NCBI GenBank assembly: GCA_025201375.1
Contig: JAIWZP010000031.1
Location: forward strand, 124,001 to 188,000
Length of the DNA: 64,000 nucleotides
Source of the DNA: Gongronella butleri
Taxonomy: Eukaryota; Mucoromycota; Mucoromycetes; Mucorales; Cunninghamellaceae
Reading direction: 5' to 3'
Shown: one piece after another, positions 1-10,748 of the stretch
How the letters are laid out: every line of letters starts with the position of its first letter
How positions within the stretch are numbered: the stretch's first letter is position 1
Notes under the pieces: generated by a model
Database searches by the model: none
Seen by the model: only the letters and a program-made list of their open reading frames with translations
Told to the model about the DNA's origin: nothing
Position numbers and translations under genes: made by a program

Positions 1-569
1 TACAATGTGCCCCTCATCAATGCTCTCGTCTTCCACGTGGGCGTCACAAGCATCGCGCAAAACATCCCGGGCAACCAAGGCGCAGCCATCGTCATTTTCC
101 AACATTTGCTCGACGAATTGGACGCAGAAGGTAAAAACATTTAAAAAAAAAATGGCGTAGCGCGTCTCATTTTTGATTATTTTTTTTTTTTTTCCCTCAG
201 GTCGCTACTTGTTTTTGAGCGCCATTGCCAATCAGCTGCGGTATCCCAACAGTCATACCTACTACTTTAGCTGCGTGCTGCTGTACATGTTTGCCGAAAG
301 TGGCAAGGAGATTGTCAAGGAGCAAATCACACGCGTCTTGCTTGAACGCCTCATTGTCAACCGCCCCCATCCTTGGGGCCTGCTCATCACTTTTATCGAG
401 CTGATCAAGAACCCCTCGTACAACTTTTGGAGCCACTCTTTCACCCGTTGCGCCGCCGATATTGAGCGACTCTTTGAGAGCGTCTCCAGGTAAAACACAA
501 AAACAAAAAAAAAAAAAAAAATAGTCGTATCACTCATTTCCCTTTTCTTTTTTTAGATTTGCCACTTAG
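1..569 (+). CDS. NOT1: CCR4-NOT complex scaffold NOT1, C-terminal end (partial)
   Basis: Partial gene that enters from the left edge. Exons 1-130, 201-489 and 557-569 join in frame and end in TAG; the last 143 residues are visible. They contain [30 protein letters not shown] and FIELIKNP, which are hallmark strings of the NOT1/CNOT1 C-terminal domain. In the family this domain is the platform that binds NOT2 and NOT3/5 and so couples deadenylation and decapping to target mRNAs in the cytoplasm. The third exon is tiny (13 nt) and only supplies the terminal residues and stop. The reading frame at base 1 is open, so the upstream part lies outside the window. Both introns (70 and 67 nt) are GT-AG with T-rich 3' ends. 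Identification is from sequence recognition and is very secure. Confidence 0.96.
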
Positions 570-760
570 ACGCACGGCCAACGAGGCCCCCAATGGATTG
601 TACACGGCTCCATTTTTCATGACTTTTTTGCTTGGATCCCCCCTCTTTTTTTGATTTCGTTTTCGCTTTTTACATATTCATCGTTGAATTGGGTTTCATT
701 GTCTTTTTTCTTTTGCTTTTTGTATCATACTTTTTTTTTATTTCCTCTCCACCTTTTGAA

Positions 761-766
761 AATAAA
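761..766 (+). terminator. Polyadenylation signal of NOT1
   Basis: AATAAA lies 192 nt after the NOT1 stop codon, at the end of a T-rich 3' untranslated stretch. It is the first canonical hexamer downstream, so it is the likely cleavage signal. Confidence 0.6.
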
Positions 767-1084
767 TGCAAGTCTTGACTGTTTGCAATTCCTTGTCTTC
801 ATTGTAAAAAGTACAACAAATGAATGATTTCTCGAGAACAAGCGAATCCATCCGACATCGGACTTGCCATAAAGTGCAATAAATTTCAGGCAGCATCAAT
901 TGGTTTCAAACTCGAGTCCCGCAGGACGCGATGAACGCCTATGGTGCCCTGGAAAGCCGTGGCTGCGCATGGAACACTATTTTCGATAAATAATTTTATA
1001 CGTACTCATTGTAAACTTGCAAAATTTTGAACACAGATGGTGCACGTGGGCGAGGAACAGGTGCGGGGTGAATCTCAGGAGCAC

Positions 1085-2080
1085 TTTTATTGCGTCAACG
1101 CGTTCAAATCGCGTATTGCAAAAAAGCGAATTCTGTGAATGCCATTTAAGCGGGGGCTTTTTGAAAGCTTGTGAAATATTGCCACATGCATATGCATAGG
1201 CCCCATGGCACGTGAATCCACTTGGTTTTGACTCGTTGACGCGTCCCATTGGCGAGTCATCATCGATTATCGTGAATTTGGCTAAAATCGGCTTGTTTGC
1301 GATATTGTTGCACTTTTATCAGCCTTAACTTTTGTCAGCAACACGGGACCGCGACGCGCTTCAACTTTACTATTCGCATCAAACTGATTTCATAGAGCCA
1401 AACGCAAGTCAATCCAGGAAAAAGCAAAATAATTTCAACTTTTTGCATCTTACGCGTCCTTTGCATAATTTAATCTATTTGAACCCAGTTGCACTGCGTG
1501 CAAGCCAACGTGCTCAATGGATTGCCTTTGGTTTCGAGAGATTTGGTTCAGTACAAGCCCAGAAAAACGCGCTTTAGCATGTGTATTATTTTGGTCTGGC
1601 ACAACTCCCTTCCAAGCCACTGTGCCGCTTTGCTGAAATAATGAAAAAGTTGTCCCTTGTTGCGTAACATACGGCTCACCTGGTTTCCACAGATTTCATC
1701 CAAGAAAATGGTACTCAAAATGCAATAAAGCCGGAATTAATTTTGTTTTTCTGAATTAGCTTGCTTTTGGCTGCATTGGATCAGCTTGACGCAAGCAGCA
1801 AAGTTAAAGCGCATCGCGGCATTGTGCTGCTCTCAGAATTTCAGACTGATCAAAGAACGACAATATCACGAACAAGCTGATTTTAGCTAAATTCACGATA
1901 TTCGACGATTACTCGCCATTGAGACGTGTCAGCGTAACAAAACCAAGTGGATTCATATGCTATGGTGTCGATGCACGTAGGCAAGGCACAATTTCGCCGG
2001 TTTTTGAAAAGCCCCCGCTTAAATGGCATTCACAAAAGTTGATATTTTACAAAGCGCGATTTGACCGCATTCGCAAAATA
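1085..2080. repeat. Foldback (long inverted) repeat, copy 1
   Basis: The left arm (about 1085-1440) reappears in reverse complement at about 1735-2080. Matching landmarks are GCCATTTAAGCGGGGGC at 1141-1157 against its complement at about 2010-2026, and ATCGTGAATTTGGCTAAAAT at 1269 against its complement at about 1880-1899. The arms are diverged but alignable over roughly 350 bp and enclose about 300 bp without a coding frame. The same GAATG..ATTTAAGCGGGG core occurs in the second foldback at 43.5-44.9 kb, so this is a repeat family. I see no transposase and could not fix the termini or a target-site duplication. Confidence 0.7.
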
Positions 2081-3379
2081 CAACGTGCCGTAAAAATTGC
2101 ACCATACGTGGATCCGATCCTTGCGCACAGAATCAACCATCAAATTCCAATAGAAAAGAGGTATGCGTCGTTATTTACCTAGAAACGTTGATTTAAGCGT
2201 GCGTGCAATTTTTCGAGGATCAACGGCTGCGCAGCAGCAGCCCTCTGAAGCAGAATAATTCCGGTATGCGTACTCTGACCTGTGGGCCTGCAGTCGAGCC
2301 GAAGCTTAAATAAAATATCACGCGAAACATAAGATTTGCACAAAAAGAACTGGCTTTGCAAGAGCAGGTGTTCATTGCAGATTATAACACGTGGCTGAAA
2401 CCAACACACAGAACGCCTGAGTTGCGGTGTATCAGATAAGTCGAGGAACAAGGGTCGCAACTCTGCAGCCATGCGTCATTGTCATTGAGAAGATTCGGCA
2501 ATTTTGATTGTTGTCCGTCATGTCCATCTCCCCTACATGCAGGCATCCTATTTTTTTCATGTTTTCCATTGATAGGAGCTTGATGCTGATCTCACTTGAC
2601 GTCACATGTTGTCCAATGAGGTCGGGGCAATCAGGAGTGTCATAAACCTCCCCCCTTTGACATCTCTTGCCCGCTTCATTTCCACGTTTTTCAATTGAAT
2701 TTTCACGTCTATAGCCACCCAAATACCATCCAACACATTCAATTCCAGAGAAGGAGAGAGCCCAATGAACTCTATTTGCAAAAAGCGTCGCAGGGGTATG
2801 ATAAAAAGAAAAAAAAGGGAGGAAAAAAACTTACGCGCCCAGAGGGTTTGCCATCTTTAATCCAGGAATTTCTGCATCAGGGCAGCGAGGGACAGATATC
2901 GACAATGGAAAAAAATAGAAAAGTGTCAGCGGGGTTGGAGGGGGGGAGGGAGAAAGGAGACAAAAAAGACACAATGTGGGATTGAGAACTTCATGGGTTA
3001 GCTTTTTTGATTTCAACCGATGGCGGGCCACTTCATCGGCCGTGTCTCCTGCGCCATTGTGCCGAACCACCAAGCGAGTCATGGACAACGGCATCAAGGC
3101 ATCCATGGGACCCATATTTGCATAGAGCGGACAAGTGCACGACGATGCTTTGGCGACCTCTCCTTGTTTTTTTTTCCATTTTACCTTGGTAGAAGCTGCA
3201 CCCCTTCTTGCACACCCCTTTTCCAAATCGCTCTTTTTCTCCATCTGTCTTCACAACAAAGGGGCTAAACCAACTGCGCACAACCAGTCGTCTTTTTTTT
3301 TAAAAAAAAAAAACTAGGTTTTTCATCCATCAGGAGAGGCGTCGCAACTCTTTTTGTCTTTATTTTTTTGTGCCTCTAC

Positions 3380-4231
3380 ATGGATTCCAACAACACCACG
3401 ACAGTCGATGTATCGACTCGTGCAACTTTTCTAGCGCAATACCAATCATATACCCAAGATGTTCGCATTTTTTGCATTTGTCTGCTTTGCTTTTACGTGA
3501 TTGTATACATAGTGCGTTACCTGATGTGGCGTCGCCGTCAGAACCGCCATCGTGTGCGCATGCTCGAATTTGAGAAGCTGCGCTGGCTTTGGCAGCGACA
3601 AAAAAAGGGCCTCGATTGGGACCCTTCTGACTGCATGAGCAGTAGCAGTTCCAGCACCATCCGGTCGCCGTCTCCTGCCGCCTTGGCCGCCACCACCGCT
3701 TCAGCATCAGCACCAATGGCCAATGCCATCATGTACGACAATGACAAGCGCGACAGCTTTCCTCTGCACTTTCATCATCTTTCCTCACCTACACCACTGT
3801 TTGTCCTGGGGAAAAAAGAGCATGGCAACTGCGACGTGTCATCGTCGTCGTCGGCCGTCACGCTAGCCTGTCCCTGTTTGCAATCCGACGGCTGGTACCC
3901 CCAGGTTGCCGACAAGGAAAGGACCTTGCCTTTCTTTTCATCACCATCCTCGTCGTCCACAGCCTATTCTGGGCGATCTTCGGCAATGTCACCGCCACAC
4001 ACCATCTTGCCGCCCTCTTCTTCATCGTCGTCGTCGTCGTCAACAACGTTGCCCACAACCAATGACATCAAACACGCAAAAAAGACGCGTTTCTTTGATT
4101 CTTGGAAGTGGTATGACACAAAGATCAAGCGCCGGCGCATGATCTGGCAGTGGAGCGTCGCCATGGGTCATTGTACCTACGAACATGCGCGCACCATCTC
4201 GACCATCATTGAAAAATGGGAACACGTGTAG
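3380..4231 (+). CDS. Unrecognised single-span membrane protein, Ser-rich
   Basis: Intronless frame of 283 residues. I chose the ATG at 3380, the first in the frame; an apparent extension starts at a non-ATG codon. A short Thr-rich N-terminus with an NTT sequon (residues 5-7) is followed by one strong hydrophobic span at about residues 30-50 (IFCICLLCFYVIVYIVRYLMW). Immediately after it comes an Arg-rich stop-transfer block (RRRQNRHRVR), which predicts an outside N-terminus and a cytosolic tail. The tail is low-complexity with several poly-Ser tracts and ends in a basic, Trp-containing segment. I do not recognise a family. It converges on a second single-span protein at 4606-5286 with the same plan (short N-terminus, span, basic anchor, Ser/Pro-rich tail). 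Codon-level order over 283 residues supports a real gene. Confidence 0.65.
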   Translation: MDSNNTTTVDVSTRATFLAQYQSYTQDVRIFCICLLCFYVIVYIVRYLMWRRRQNRHRVRMLEFEKLRWLWQRQKKGLDWDPSDCMSSSSSSTIRSPSPAALAATTASASAPMANAIMYDNDKRDSFPLHFHHLSSPTPLFVLGKKEHGNCDVSSSSSAVTLACPCLQSDGWYPQVADKERTLPFFSSPSSSSTAYSGRSSAMSPPHTILPPSSSSSSSSSTTLPTTNDIKHAKKTRFFDSWKWYDTKIKRRRMIWQWSVAMGHCTYEHARTISTIIEKWEHV

Positions 4232-4605
4232 AAAAACAACACCCACTCTCTTACTTCTGCCTCTGTTTTTATAAAGAGACAACCATTGGATCCATTATTT
4301 TTTTCTTTTTGTGCATGAATGATTTTATTTTACAAAGCAATGAGAAATAGGGGGTATAAAATACAAGTACAGCGCGTAAAAAAAAGCGTGGTAGGTTACA
4401 CAACATGGGGAAAGCGGGGAAATGGTATCTTGTGAGTGTGTCTATTTTTGCTCTGTGACGCAATGCATTGGCTGGAAATGGATATCCGAGCTATTTGTGC
4501 ACACACAGTGGGGTGAGGCGACAAGACTGCGCAACTCGGCTTTGTGGCAGGTTGCATTGGTATTTTTTTTCTTGTTTTTTTTTTTTTTTGTTGCTGCTGC
4601 GCGCG

Positions 4606-5286
4606 TCACCAGACCTGGTAAGAGGACATCCATTGCTGATGAAGCTCGTCCTGCTGTTGCTTCATGTCGATTTGATGGAGGGATGTCAAGGTGAGAATTG
4701 ACGAGGAATTGGCTGGTATATCGTGTGAGGAGGCCGATGCGGCGCGAGGCAGAGTGGATGCCGATGATGACAGCGCCGAGTCTCGTCGCGATGGGTGCCA
4801 ATAAGGCGGCAAGATCATGAATTCGTGCTGGTCGGACGCGGCATGCTGCTGATGGTGATGGTGGTGGTGATGATATGTCATGTTGTATGTGGGTGTCGTC
4901 ATCAGCGTGGGAGGAAGATGGACAGGTGGAATAGGCAGGTCGTCGAGGCAGGTGGACGACACCGGCTTCTTTTTCTTTTTGTTTGGCGACGTCATCTGCT
5001 TGAGATATAACGACGCCGTCGATGTCGACAGCCGCGAAGACGCGGCATGCATTGATGGCGTCTTGGAGCGTGGTAATGGTGGTGATGGTGGGGTTGCAGG
5101 TGTGGAATAGATTTGCAGAGTGTCAACGTCGTTGCTTGGCGTGGAATCAGTCTCGATGGCTTTTTCGTCGTCTGCTTGGCATACGCGCTTTTGGCGTACG
5201 ATCCAGAGCACTGTCAACAGTGCAATAAAGACACTCACACATGCCACAAGGGTTGCAATGACAATGTAGGTGTCTTTTGCTTCCAT
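4606..5286 (-). CDS. Unrecognised single-span membrane protein with His and Lys tracts
   Basis: Intronless 226-residue frame starting at the ATG at 5286. A longer open frame extends upstream, but MEAKDTYIVI gives a normal signal anchor directly before a hydrophobic span at about residues 7-29 (IVIATLVACVSVFIALLTVL), followed by RQKR. The cytosolic tail is Pro/Ser/Thr-rich (TPATPPSPPLPRSKTPS), with a five-Lys run, a seven-His run, and Gln-rich segments near the C-terminus. No catalytic domain is visible. SP/TP and basic sites suggest a phosphorylated adaptor or sensor tail, but that is inference. The gene is tail-to-tail with the one ending at 4231, 374 bp away. Family unknown. Confidence 0.6.
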   Translation of the reverse strand: MEAKDTYIVIATLVACVSVFIALLTVLWIVRQKRVCQADDEKAIETDSTPSNDVDTLQIYSTPATPPSPPLPRSKTPSMHAASSRLSTSTASLYLKQMTSPNKKKKKPVSSTCLDDLPIPPVHLPPTLMTTPTYNMTYHHHHHHHQQHAASDQHEFMILPPYWHPSRRDSALSSSASTLPRAASASSHDIPANSSSILTLTSLHQIDMKQQQDELHQQWMSSYQVW

Positions 5287-5795
5287 GGATGATGGAACCG
5301 AGGACGACAGGGGTGGCGGGTGAGAAGAAAAAAGACAAAGATAGAATACGACCCGCCCTGCTTTTTTTTCTTTCTTTCTTTTTTTACGCCAGTGGCCCTT
5401 GATCAGGCCGGACACAAACGAAAAAGGAGAAGAGGGCAAGCCAAAATAGAATTGGGGCAACTTGGCAAATGAGCCAATGAGCCTAAAAATCCGCACACAG
5501 CGCCCGCCACGCGGATCCCAGATTTTGCGCGACAGACCAATTGGCTCAGCAAACCAAAGTCGAAACGCTCCGGACGCTCCCTTTTGCGTTTGAGCAAAGG
5601 TGACACAAACCACTGGGGGGCCTGGGCCAAAGGCGCACAGCGTACTGAAAACAAAAACAAAAAAAAAAGGAATTGGCGCGCTGTCACTACCCAGAATGCA
5701 CTCCCGTTGTCACAATTGCTTCTTTTACTGCCAGCAAGTGTCGGTCACATTAGCCTTGGACCGATTCAAAAACTTGAGAATCACGTCACGCCAGG

Positions 5796-5833
<38 letters not shown>

Positions 5834-8470
5834 ATCAGACAAAACCGGCTGCGTGCCTCATCCTTGAATCTTTTGTGCAGCACAATGATGAAACCATTGG
5901 GCTGCTGCCCATGTGCTGTAAATATACCTGCAAGGTGTTCGCGCGGAGGCGGAGGGCGGGTGCGCGCGCGCGGTAAATGGGTGCCGCGGATTTTCTCTGG
6001 CGTGAAACATCTCTTTTTCCCTCCTTTTTTTTTTTTTTTTGTTTATTGGCCATGGCCGGGGGAACTTGCCAGATATGCTCCACTATTTGAGTATGGACTG
6101 GGAACTTTCTAGTCATCTGATGACCTAAAAATTTGACAAGGGATATGAAAATGGCGCACTTTTACACGACTCGATGCAGCGAGCGCCTCCACAAGGGCAA
6201 GCCAACGTGCAGGGCGTTGCATTGTATGCACAAAAAAAAAAGTCGGACATTGAAGTCCAAAAAAGGGATCGAGGCGGAGTAGAGCGAGATGCGTGCCTCA
6301 AACGATCATGCGCGCGACGTGCATCATGATCCAAGAAAGCGCGACGACGTTTTTAACCCACTTGTCAGAGCGCAACTGTGAAGGCGGGAATACAATACAG
6401 ATAGGGTGGGATCGTCCATGATGGCTGTCCAGAAGCATGGCATCCTTGTTTTGGGTGTTTTGTGCAACCAACGTGCGAGAAGCACTTGGGAGCACGGCTA
6501 GCCCAAAGTGGCAATTTCCTTTGACAACACCGGCGTGACAGGCGCCGACAACAACGCCCTTTTACCATTCTCAATTCGTGCTTTTGCCATGCATTTCGAA
6601 AAAAAAGTTTAAAAGTAAAAGGCAAGTGATCTGCAGCGCCTTTTTTTTTGTTTATTTTTTCAAGCAAGGGTAACGGAGATCCAGCAAAGGATAATAGGGG
6701 GCATAATTCAAGAGGAAACAAAGCAATTGGGGCGCATAGGTATGGCGAGGGTATCATAGTTGTGTACTTTTGTGTTTTGATGGCGGGAAAATCAACAAAG
6801 ACATGCAGAATCAATAAGGCAAGGGCGCGCGCCTGGTTTCCTGACAGGTGCCGGATAAGGACGAGGCAAAGGCGGCTTGCTAGGGCTAGAAAGAACAAAG
6901 AAAAAAAATAAGAACGAGATTTTGACCATTGTGATGCTGCTTGGCAAGGTAGATGCTAGACTTACCGATCAGGGGGCATAATGAGATTGCTTTTTAATAG
7001 ATCGATGAGTGAGTGAAGAAAAAAAAAAAAAAAAAGGAAAGTGGCGCTTTTGATGAGCATCTTTTATACCATGGGCCAAAAAGATAAAGTTTGGGCGCAA
7101 GTGCATTTTTCAGGAGACCACCATACGCTTCCCTCGTTTTTATTTTTATTTTGGCACTTGTCAACCCTTCAGATTTGACAAGTCCTGTCATAATTTGTGC
7201 AACAAACGCGGTTGCCGGGTTGATTGCGCCTTCAAAATCAAAATTCATTGCCGATCCATCTTTTAAAGGAAGTCTTTGGGTGGCAGACGCGTGCGCCTTG
7301 TTTCTTTTTCTTCGGGGCTTGCCCGAGGGCGCTGACTGTCCATGCGCGGCACAGACTATCCGGTGAAACGAATTGAAAGCAATGTCCTCGTTTTTAAAAA
7401 AAAAAGCTGCACAGCTCACATGGCCATGCTTTTGATGACCCTGACCAGAGATACCAACCTGCGACGCATGTCTCTTTTTTTTTTTTTTATGAATTCGAGA
7501 ATCGTCACATATTGGTGCCAAAACGGCAAATTTCACAATGGAGTGACACAAGGTGGATGTCGTTCCCCTATTTTGTTGATTTATTTGCTTTTTTTTTTTT
7601 GTGGCAATTAAGCTTTTCGCCTTCACAATTATGAAACTGTCCGCCGTTGGCGTGGCAATAACTAAAAGGAGCCAGCGTGACACCAACAATGCGACTTTTT
7701 TCGCACGTATTGCAAAAATGAGGAAAACGGCGCCCAACACTCCATTTTCGCGCGCCCATCACTCGGAACGCGCTCCGTCAGGAGGCGACTATCACGCATG
7801 GTTGCCACCTTTTTCGTCGTTTTACAGTTCAACAGACTAAATTGATGCTCAATTCACACATTCTCGCCCGCGACCATGCAGAAGCATCGTGTTTTCCCGT
7901 AGCGGCGCCGTTTATGGCGATCTTATTTCACCATTGGAGCTTCAAAGAAGCAACAATGGTGCACTGCGACCGACCAAAGACATTTTTTCGAGACTCTGCA
8001 ATGCTCATCACCTCCAATTCTCGCAAACTCGGATGCTTTTACCGGATTTGTTGTTCGTTTCAAGAAAATCAGAAGAAATGGGCGTCTTGGAATGGCGTTT
8101 AGGCAATGGGGGGCTGAACGCTTGTTTGTGTCCGGGGCGTATTAAGGGCACTGATCGCCCTTCAAGCATTCAAATGGCGCTTGTCAATGTCAAACGTTAA
8201 AAAAAATATGGTTTGCTGTTTTACACCTGTCGAAAAGCCCCTTCTTTTTGCCTCCTTGGTTCTGTTGAAGTACATACAATAAATATTTACACGTTGAATC
8301 AATGGTGTGTGTCCTTTGCGAAGGCCTGAACGGGCAAAATCCTTTGAAAATAAGGAGACGTCACTTTAAATGGATCGTGGCACCTTTCAAATGATGCAAA
8401 GACGCATATTATCACATATATACAACATACACACGTACACACACATAAAAAAAAAAAAAAAAAAGAATGA
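5287..8470. other. 3.2-kb stretch without a supported gene
   Basis: The first 300 bp are probably the promoter and leader of the minus-strand gene starting at 5286. From there to about 8470 I find only short frames made by A and T runs, for example an A-run at about 5800-5828. No frame shows a recognisable domain or joins to a neighbour by plausible splice sites. A minus-strand frame of 248 codons at 6994-7740 is low-complexity and not supported. Confidence 0.5.
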
Positions 8471-8483
8471 AAAAAAAAAAAAC

Positions 8484-8489
8484 TATAAA
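8484..8489 (+). promoter_or_regulatory. TATA box ahead of the putative microprotein
   Basis: TATAAA directly follows a long A-rich run and lies 76 nt upstream of the ATG at 8560, a normal spacing for a fungal core promoter with a short leader. The leader between them is pyrimidine-rich, then CA-rich just before the ATG. Confidence 0.45.
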
Positions 8490-8559
8490 ACAGGGTCTTG
8501 TCGTCCGTCAAACCTGTTTTTTTTCTTCATTCAAGTCATCACTTTCAATTCAAATCAAG

Positions 8560-8631
8560 ATGCCTCCCGACAGACCTACCAAGCCTCCTCTTCCTCGTCC
8601 CTATCCTGCTCCTGTGCGCAATCCCAAATGA
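8560..8631 (+). CDS. Putative proline-rich microprotein (23 residues)
   Basis: ATG in the context AATCAAGATG opens a 23-codon frame rich in proline (nine Pro; it starts MPPDRPTKPPLP and ends RNPK). It has a TATA box 76 nt upstream and AATAAA at 8768-8773, so the region has the outline of a complete small transcription unit. An overlapping frame starts at 8629 and encodes 21 residues with a CCSSW motif. I do not recognise either product. It could equally be a non-coding transcript or a chance frame. Confidence 0.3.
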   Translation: MPPDRPTKPPLPRPYPAPVRNPK

Positions 8632-8767
8632 TGGCAAAGCAAATGGCTTCATGCTGCTCCTCTTGGTTCTATGATCTAATGATCTCTCATTGACATTGAC
8701 TGATCTTCAGCAAAAAAAAGTATTGTGATTCCCTTTTTCTCTCCTTGATGTATACCACCACTCCTTT

Positions 8768-8773
8768 AATAAA
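8768..8773 (+). terminator. Polyadenylation signal after the putative microprotein
   Basis: AATAAA, 137 nt after the TGA at 8629-8631 and upstream of the METTL5 gene, in a T-rich context. Confidence 0.4.
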
Positions 8774-9004
8774 TCTTCGTGTCGTGTCAGATCAACCACA
8801 ACAGAAAGAAAGAAATAGAGGGGGGGAAAGGACGAGGGAAGCGTAACGCGTTTTTTTTTTTTTTTTTGCGAATTATGCACGATCCAGGGCGCGAAACGGA
8901 CATTGAATCCATTTGAATGGCCGCTTTTGGGTGGACTTGCCGCGGCGTCCTCATCATCTTTTCTTTTTTTTCACTCTTTTTTTTTTTCTTTTGCGCCTAT
9001 CGTG

Positions 9005-10080
9005 ATGAAACTAAAGGAACTTGAGAGTATTTTGCAAGACTGCGATGTGTTTGGTAAAGACGACTGTGATATGTTTGTGCTAGCTGTGTATTTGGTCGCG
9101 TCGTGAAGCAAATAGACCGGTTCTTGTGACTCGAGACGCTGTTTTCCTTTGTGCTTGACTGTTTGTTGTTTGATCTTGCTTCCTAGCCTCCCCCAAAATT
9201 CAATTTGAGCAGTACCCCACGAGTGCACACCTTGCAGCACGCATGCTCTACACGGCAGACACGGTGTACGACGACATAGAAGATAGAGCAATTGGCGACT
9301 TGGGCTCAGGCTGCGGTATTCTGAGCATTGCCGCCAATATTCTCGGGGCAGGGTAAGCAAGCGACCAACCAGGGAACGCGCCGCCCAATTGGAGCGCGTG
9401 CTGACCGCGACTTGATCTCTTTTTATTCTTTGCTTTGGCAGGTACAATGTCGGATTTGACATTGACGCCGACGCGGTGGCGATTGCGCAAGAGAATTGCG
9501 ACCAATTCGAAGTGGACGTCGATTTTGTGCTGACGGACCTCAGTGCCGACGCGTGCGCCTTGGACAGGTTCAAGGGCAAATTGGATACCATTGTCATGAA
9601 TCCGCCATTTGGTACAAAAAACAAGGGTGTCGATATGGTTCTTCTCAAAAAGGCCGTCGAAGTAAGCGACACACGCGTGCATCTTTGTCGGATCAGCCCG
9701 ATTCACCTGGTTTTTGCACGTTCCAGACTGCCAATCGCGCCGTATATTCATTGCACAAGACATCGACACGAGATGTAAGCCCAGGCCACATGGTACTCAC
9801 ACACTGAGCATCTCATTTTGTTTTTATTTTATTGTCTGGATAGCATATCCTTAAAAAGGCCAAGGAGTGGGGTGTCGACTGCGAGGTGATTGCTGAGATG
9901 AAGGTAAAATTCAAGCACACATGGACATATTTTGGTGTTTTTGCAATACCATGATGCTTATCCTCTTTTTTTTTTTTTTTGGCCCAGTTTGACGTCCCTC
10001 AGATGTACAAGTTTCACAAAAAAAAGTCGGTGGATATTGCCGTCGATTTTTTGCGCTTTGGAAAGCCCGAGGCGTCGTGA
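9005..10080 (+). CDS. METTL5: METTL5-like 18S rRNA N6-adenosine methyltransferase
   Basis: Six exons (9005-9053, 9187-9352, 9442-9661, 9727-9774, 9844-9903, 9988-10080) join to 211 residues, close to the roughly 209 of human METTL5. The N-terminus MKLKELESILQ and then FEQYPTSAHLAARMLYT match the family. The Rossmann motif is IGDLGSGCGILSI and the catalytic NPPF tetrapeptide sits in IVMNPPFGTKNKGVDM, the signature for methylation of the exocyclic amine of adenine. The C-terminal KFHKKKSVDIAVDFLRF is also typical. By family knowledge it methylates one adenosine of 18S rRNA with SAM and is stabilised by a TRMT112 partner. All introns are GT-AG and phases are consistent. Residues for SAM binding and catalysis are all present, so the gene should be functional. 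Confidence 0.95.
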
Positions 10081-10748
10081 AAATAGTGTGTGCGGCTGCA
10101 AAAGCAAGCCATTGTGTATAGCACGCGCCGTCGCTCATGCACGATTGGCGCCATTTCCTCCCTTTTTTTTCCTCGATTCCATCCCCTCCTTGTACAATAT
10201 TTGCATGATCATCAAGTAAACAATCCAAACCCTTTGATTTTTGAGTTTCATCTTGTCATCCAGCGGTGGACACAGCGTTCTTTGTGTCACCTCATGGTCT
10301 TTTGATTGGAACCAGCGTGGCTGTCGTCGCACACTATCGCCCGGCCTCTTGGTTTGCGCCCGCATTCCACTTGTTTGTGCGCAAAGCCCCTTCATGCTTG
10401 ACGTTCTCCCCAACACTCCCTTTGCCTTGGCCTCTGCTGTGTCTCGCGACGCGACGCGTCGCTTGGCTCCTCGTTTTGGAATCACTCATCGGCATGAAAA
10501 AAAAAAAAGATGGCCATCAATGTCAACCTTGGATTGTTACACAAACTGTGTCCGTCCGATGGACCAATGCTCTATTTCTACAGTCAGTTTTACACATTTG
10601 TGCAATGCGTCGGTTCTCAATGCGCGCGCATTGGCCGTCCGCTTCAAATTGCTGCACACAAGGTTTCCGTGGCATCTAAAAAGTGCTTTTTTGACTCACA
10701 CCGACGATTTTTACTTCTTTTTATCTTCTTCCAGACACTTGTTTTCTA
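10081..10748. other. METTL5 to P450-1 spacer, promoter side
   Basis: 668 bp. Open frames here are out of phase with each other and show no domain. It probably holds the METTL5 3' end and the promoter of the P450 gene that starts at 10749. Confidence 0.5.

Larger units (their letters stand above)
570..3379. other. Gene-poor stretch between NOT1 and the first membrane protein gene
   Basis: After the NOT1 3' end I see no convincing coding region. Short open frames on both strands lack splice-compatible neighbours or recognisable domains. The stretch holds one foldback repeat (about 1085-2080, listed separately); two of its short ORFs resemble each other only because they sit on the two inverted arms. 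Beyond about 2.7 kb the sequence becomes A/G-rich on + and then T-rich toward the gene at 3380, like an upstream regulatory and leader region. Confidence 0.6.

Noticed and set aside
977..2182. Two similar short frames at 977-1249 (minus) and 1919-2182 (plus) as a possible gene pair
   Set aside because: They are similar because they lie on the two arms of an inverted repeat; neither has a domain or extends beyond the arm.
2831..3244. 137-codon minus-strand frame upstream of the first membrane protein gene
   Set aside because: Mixed basic and Pro-rich low complexity overlapping the likely promoter of the gene at 3380; no domain and no supporting signals.
6994..7740. 248-codon minus-strand frame
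   Set aside because: Interrupted by poly-Lys and poly-Phe from A/T runs, with no domain, no splice-compatible neighbours and no promoter signal.
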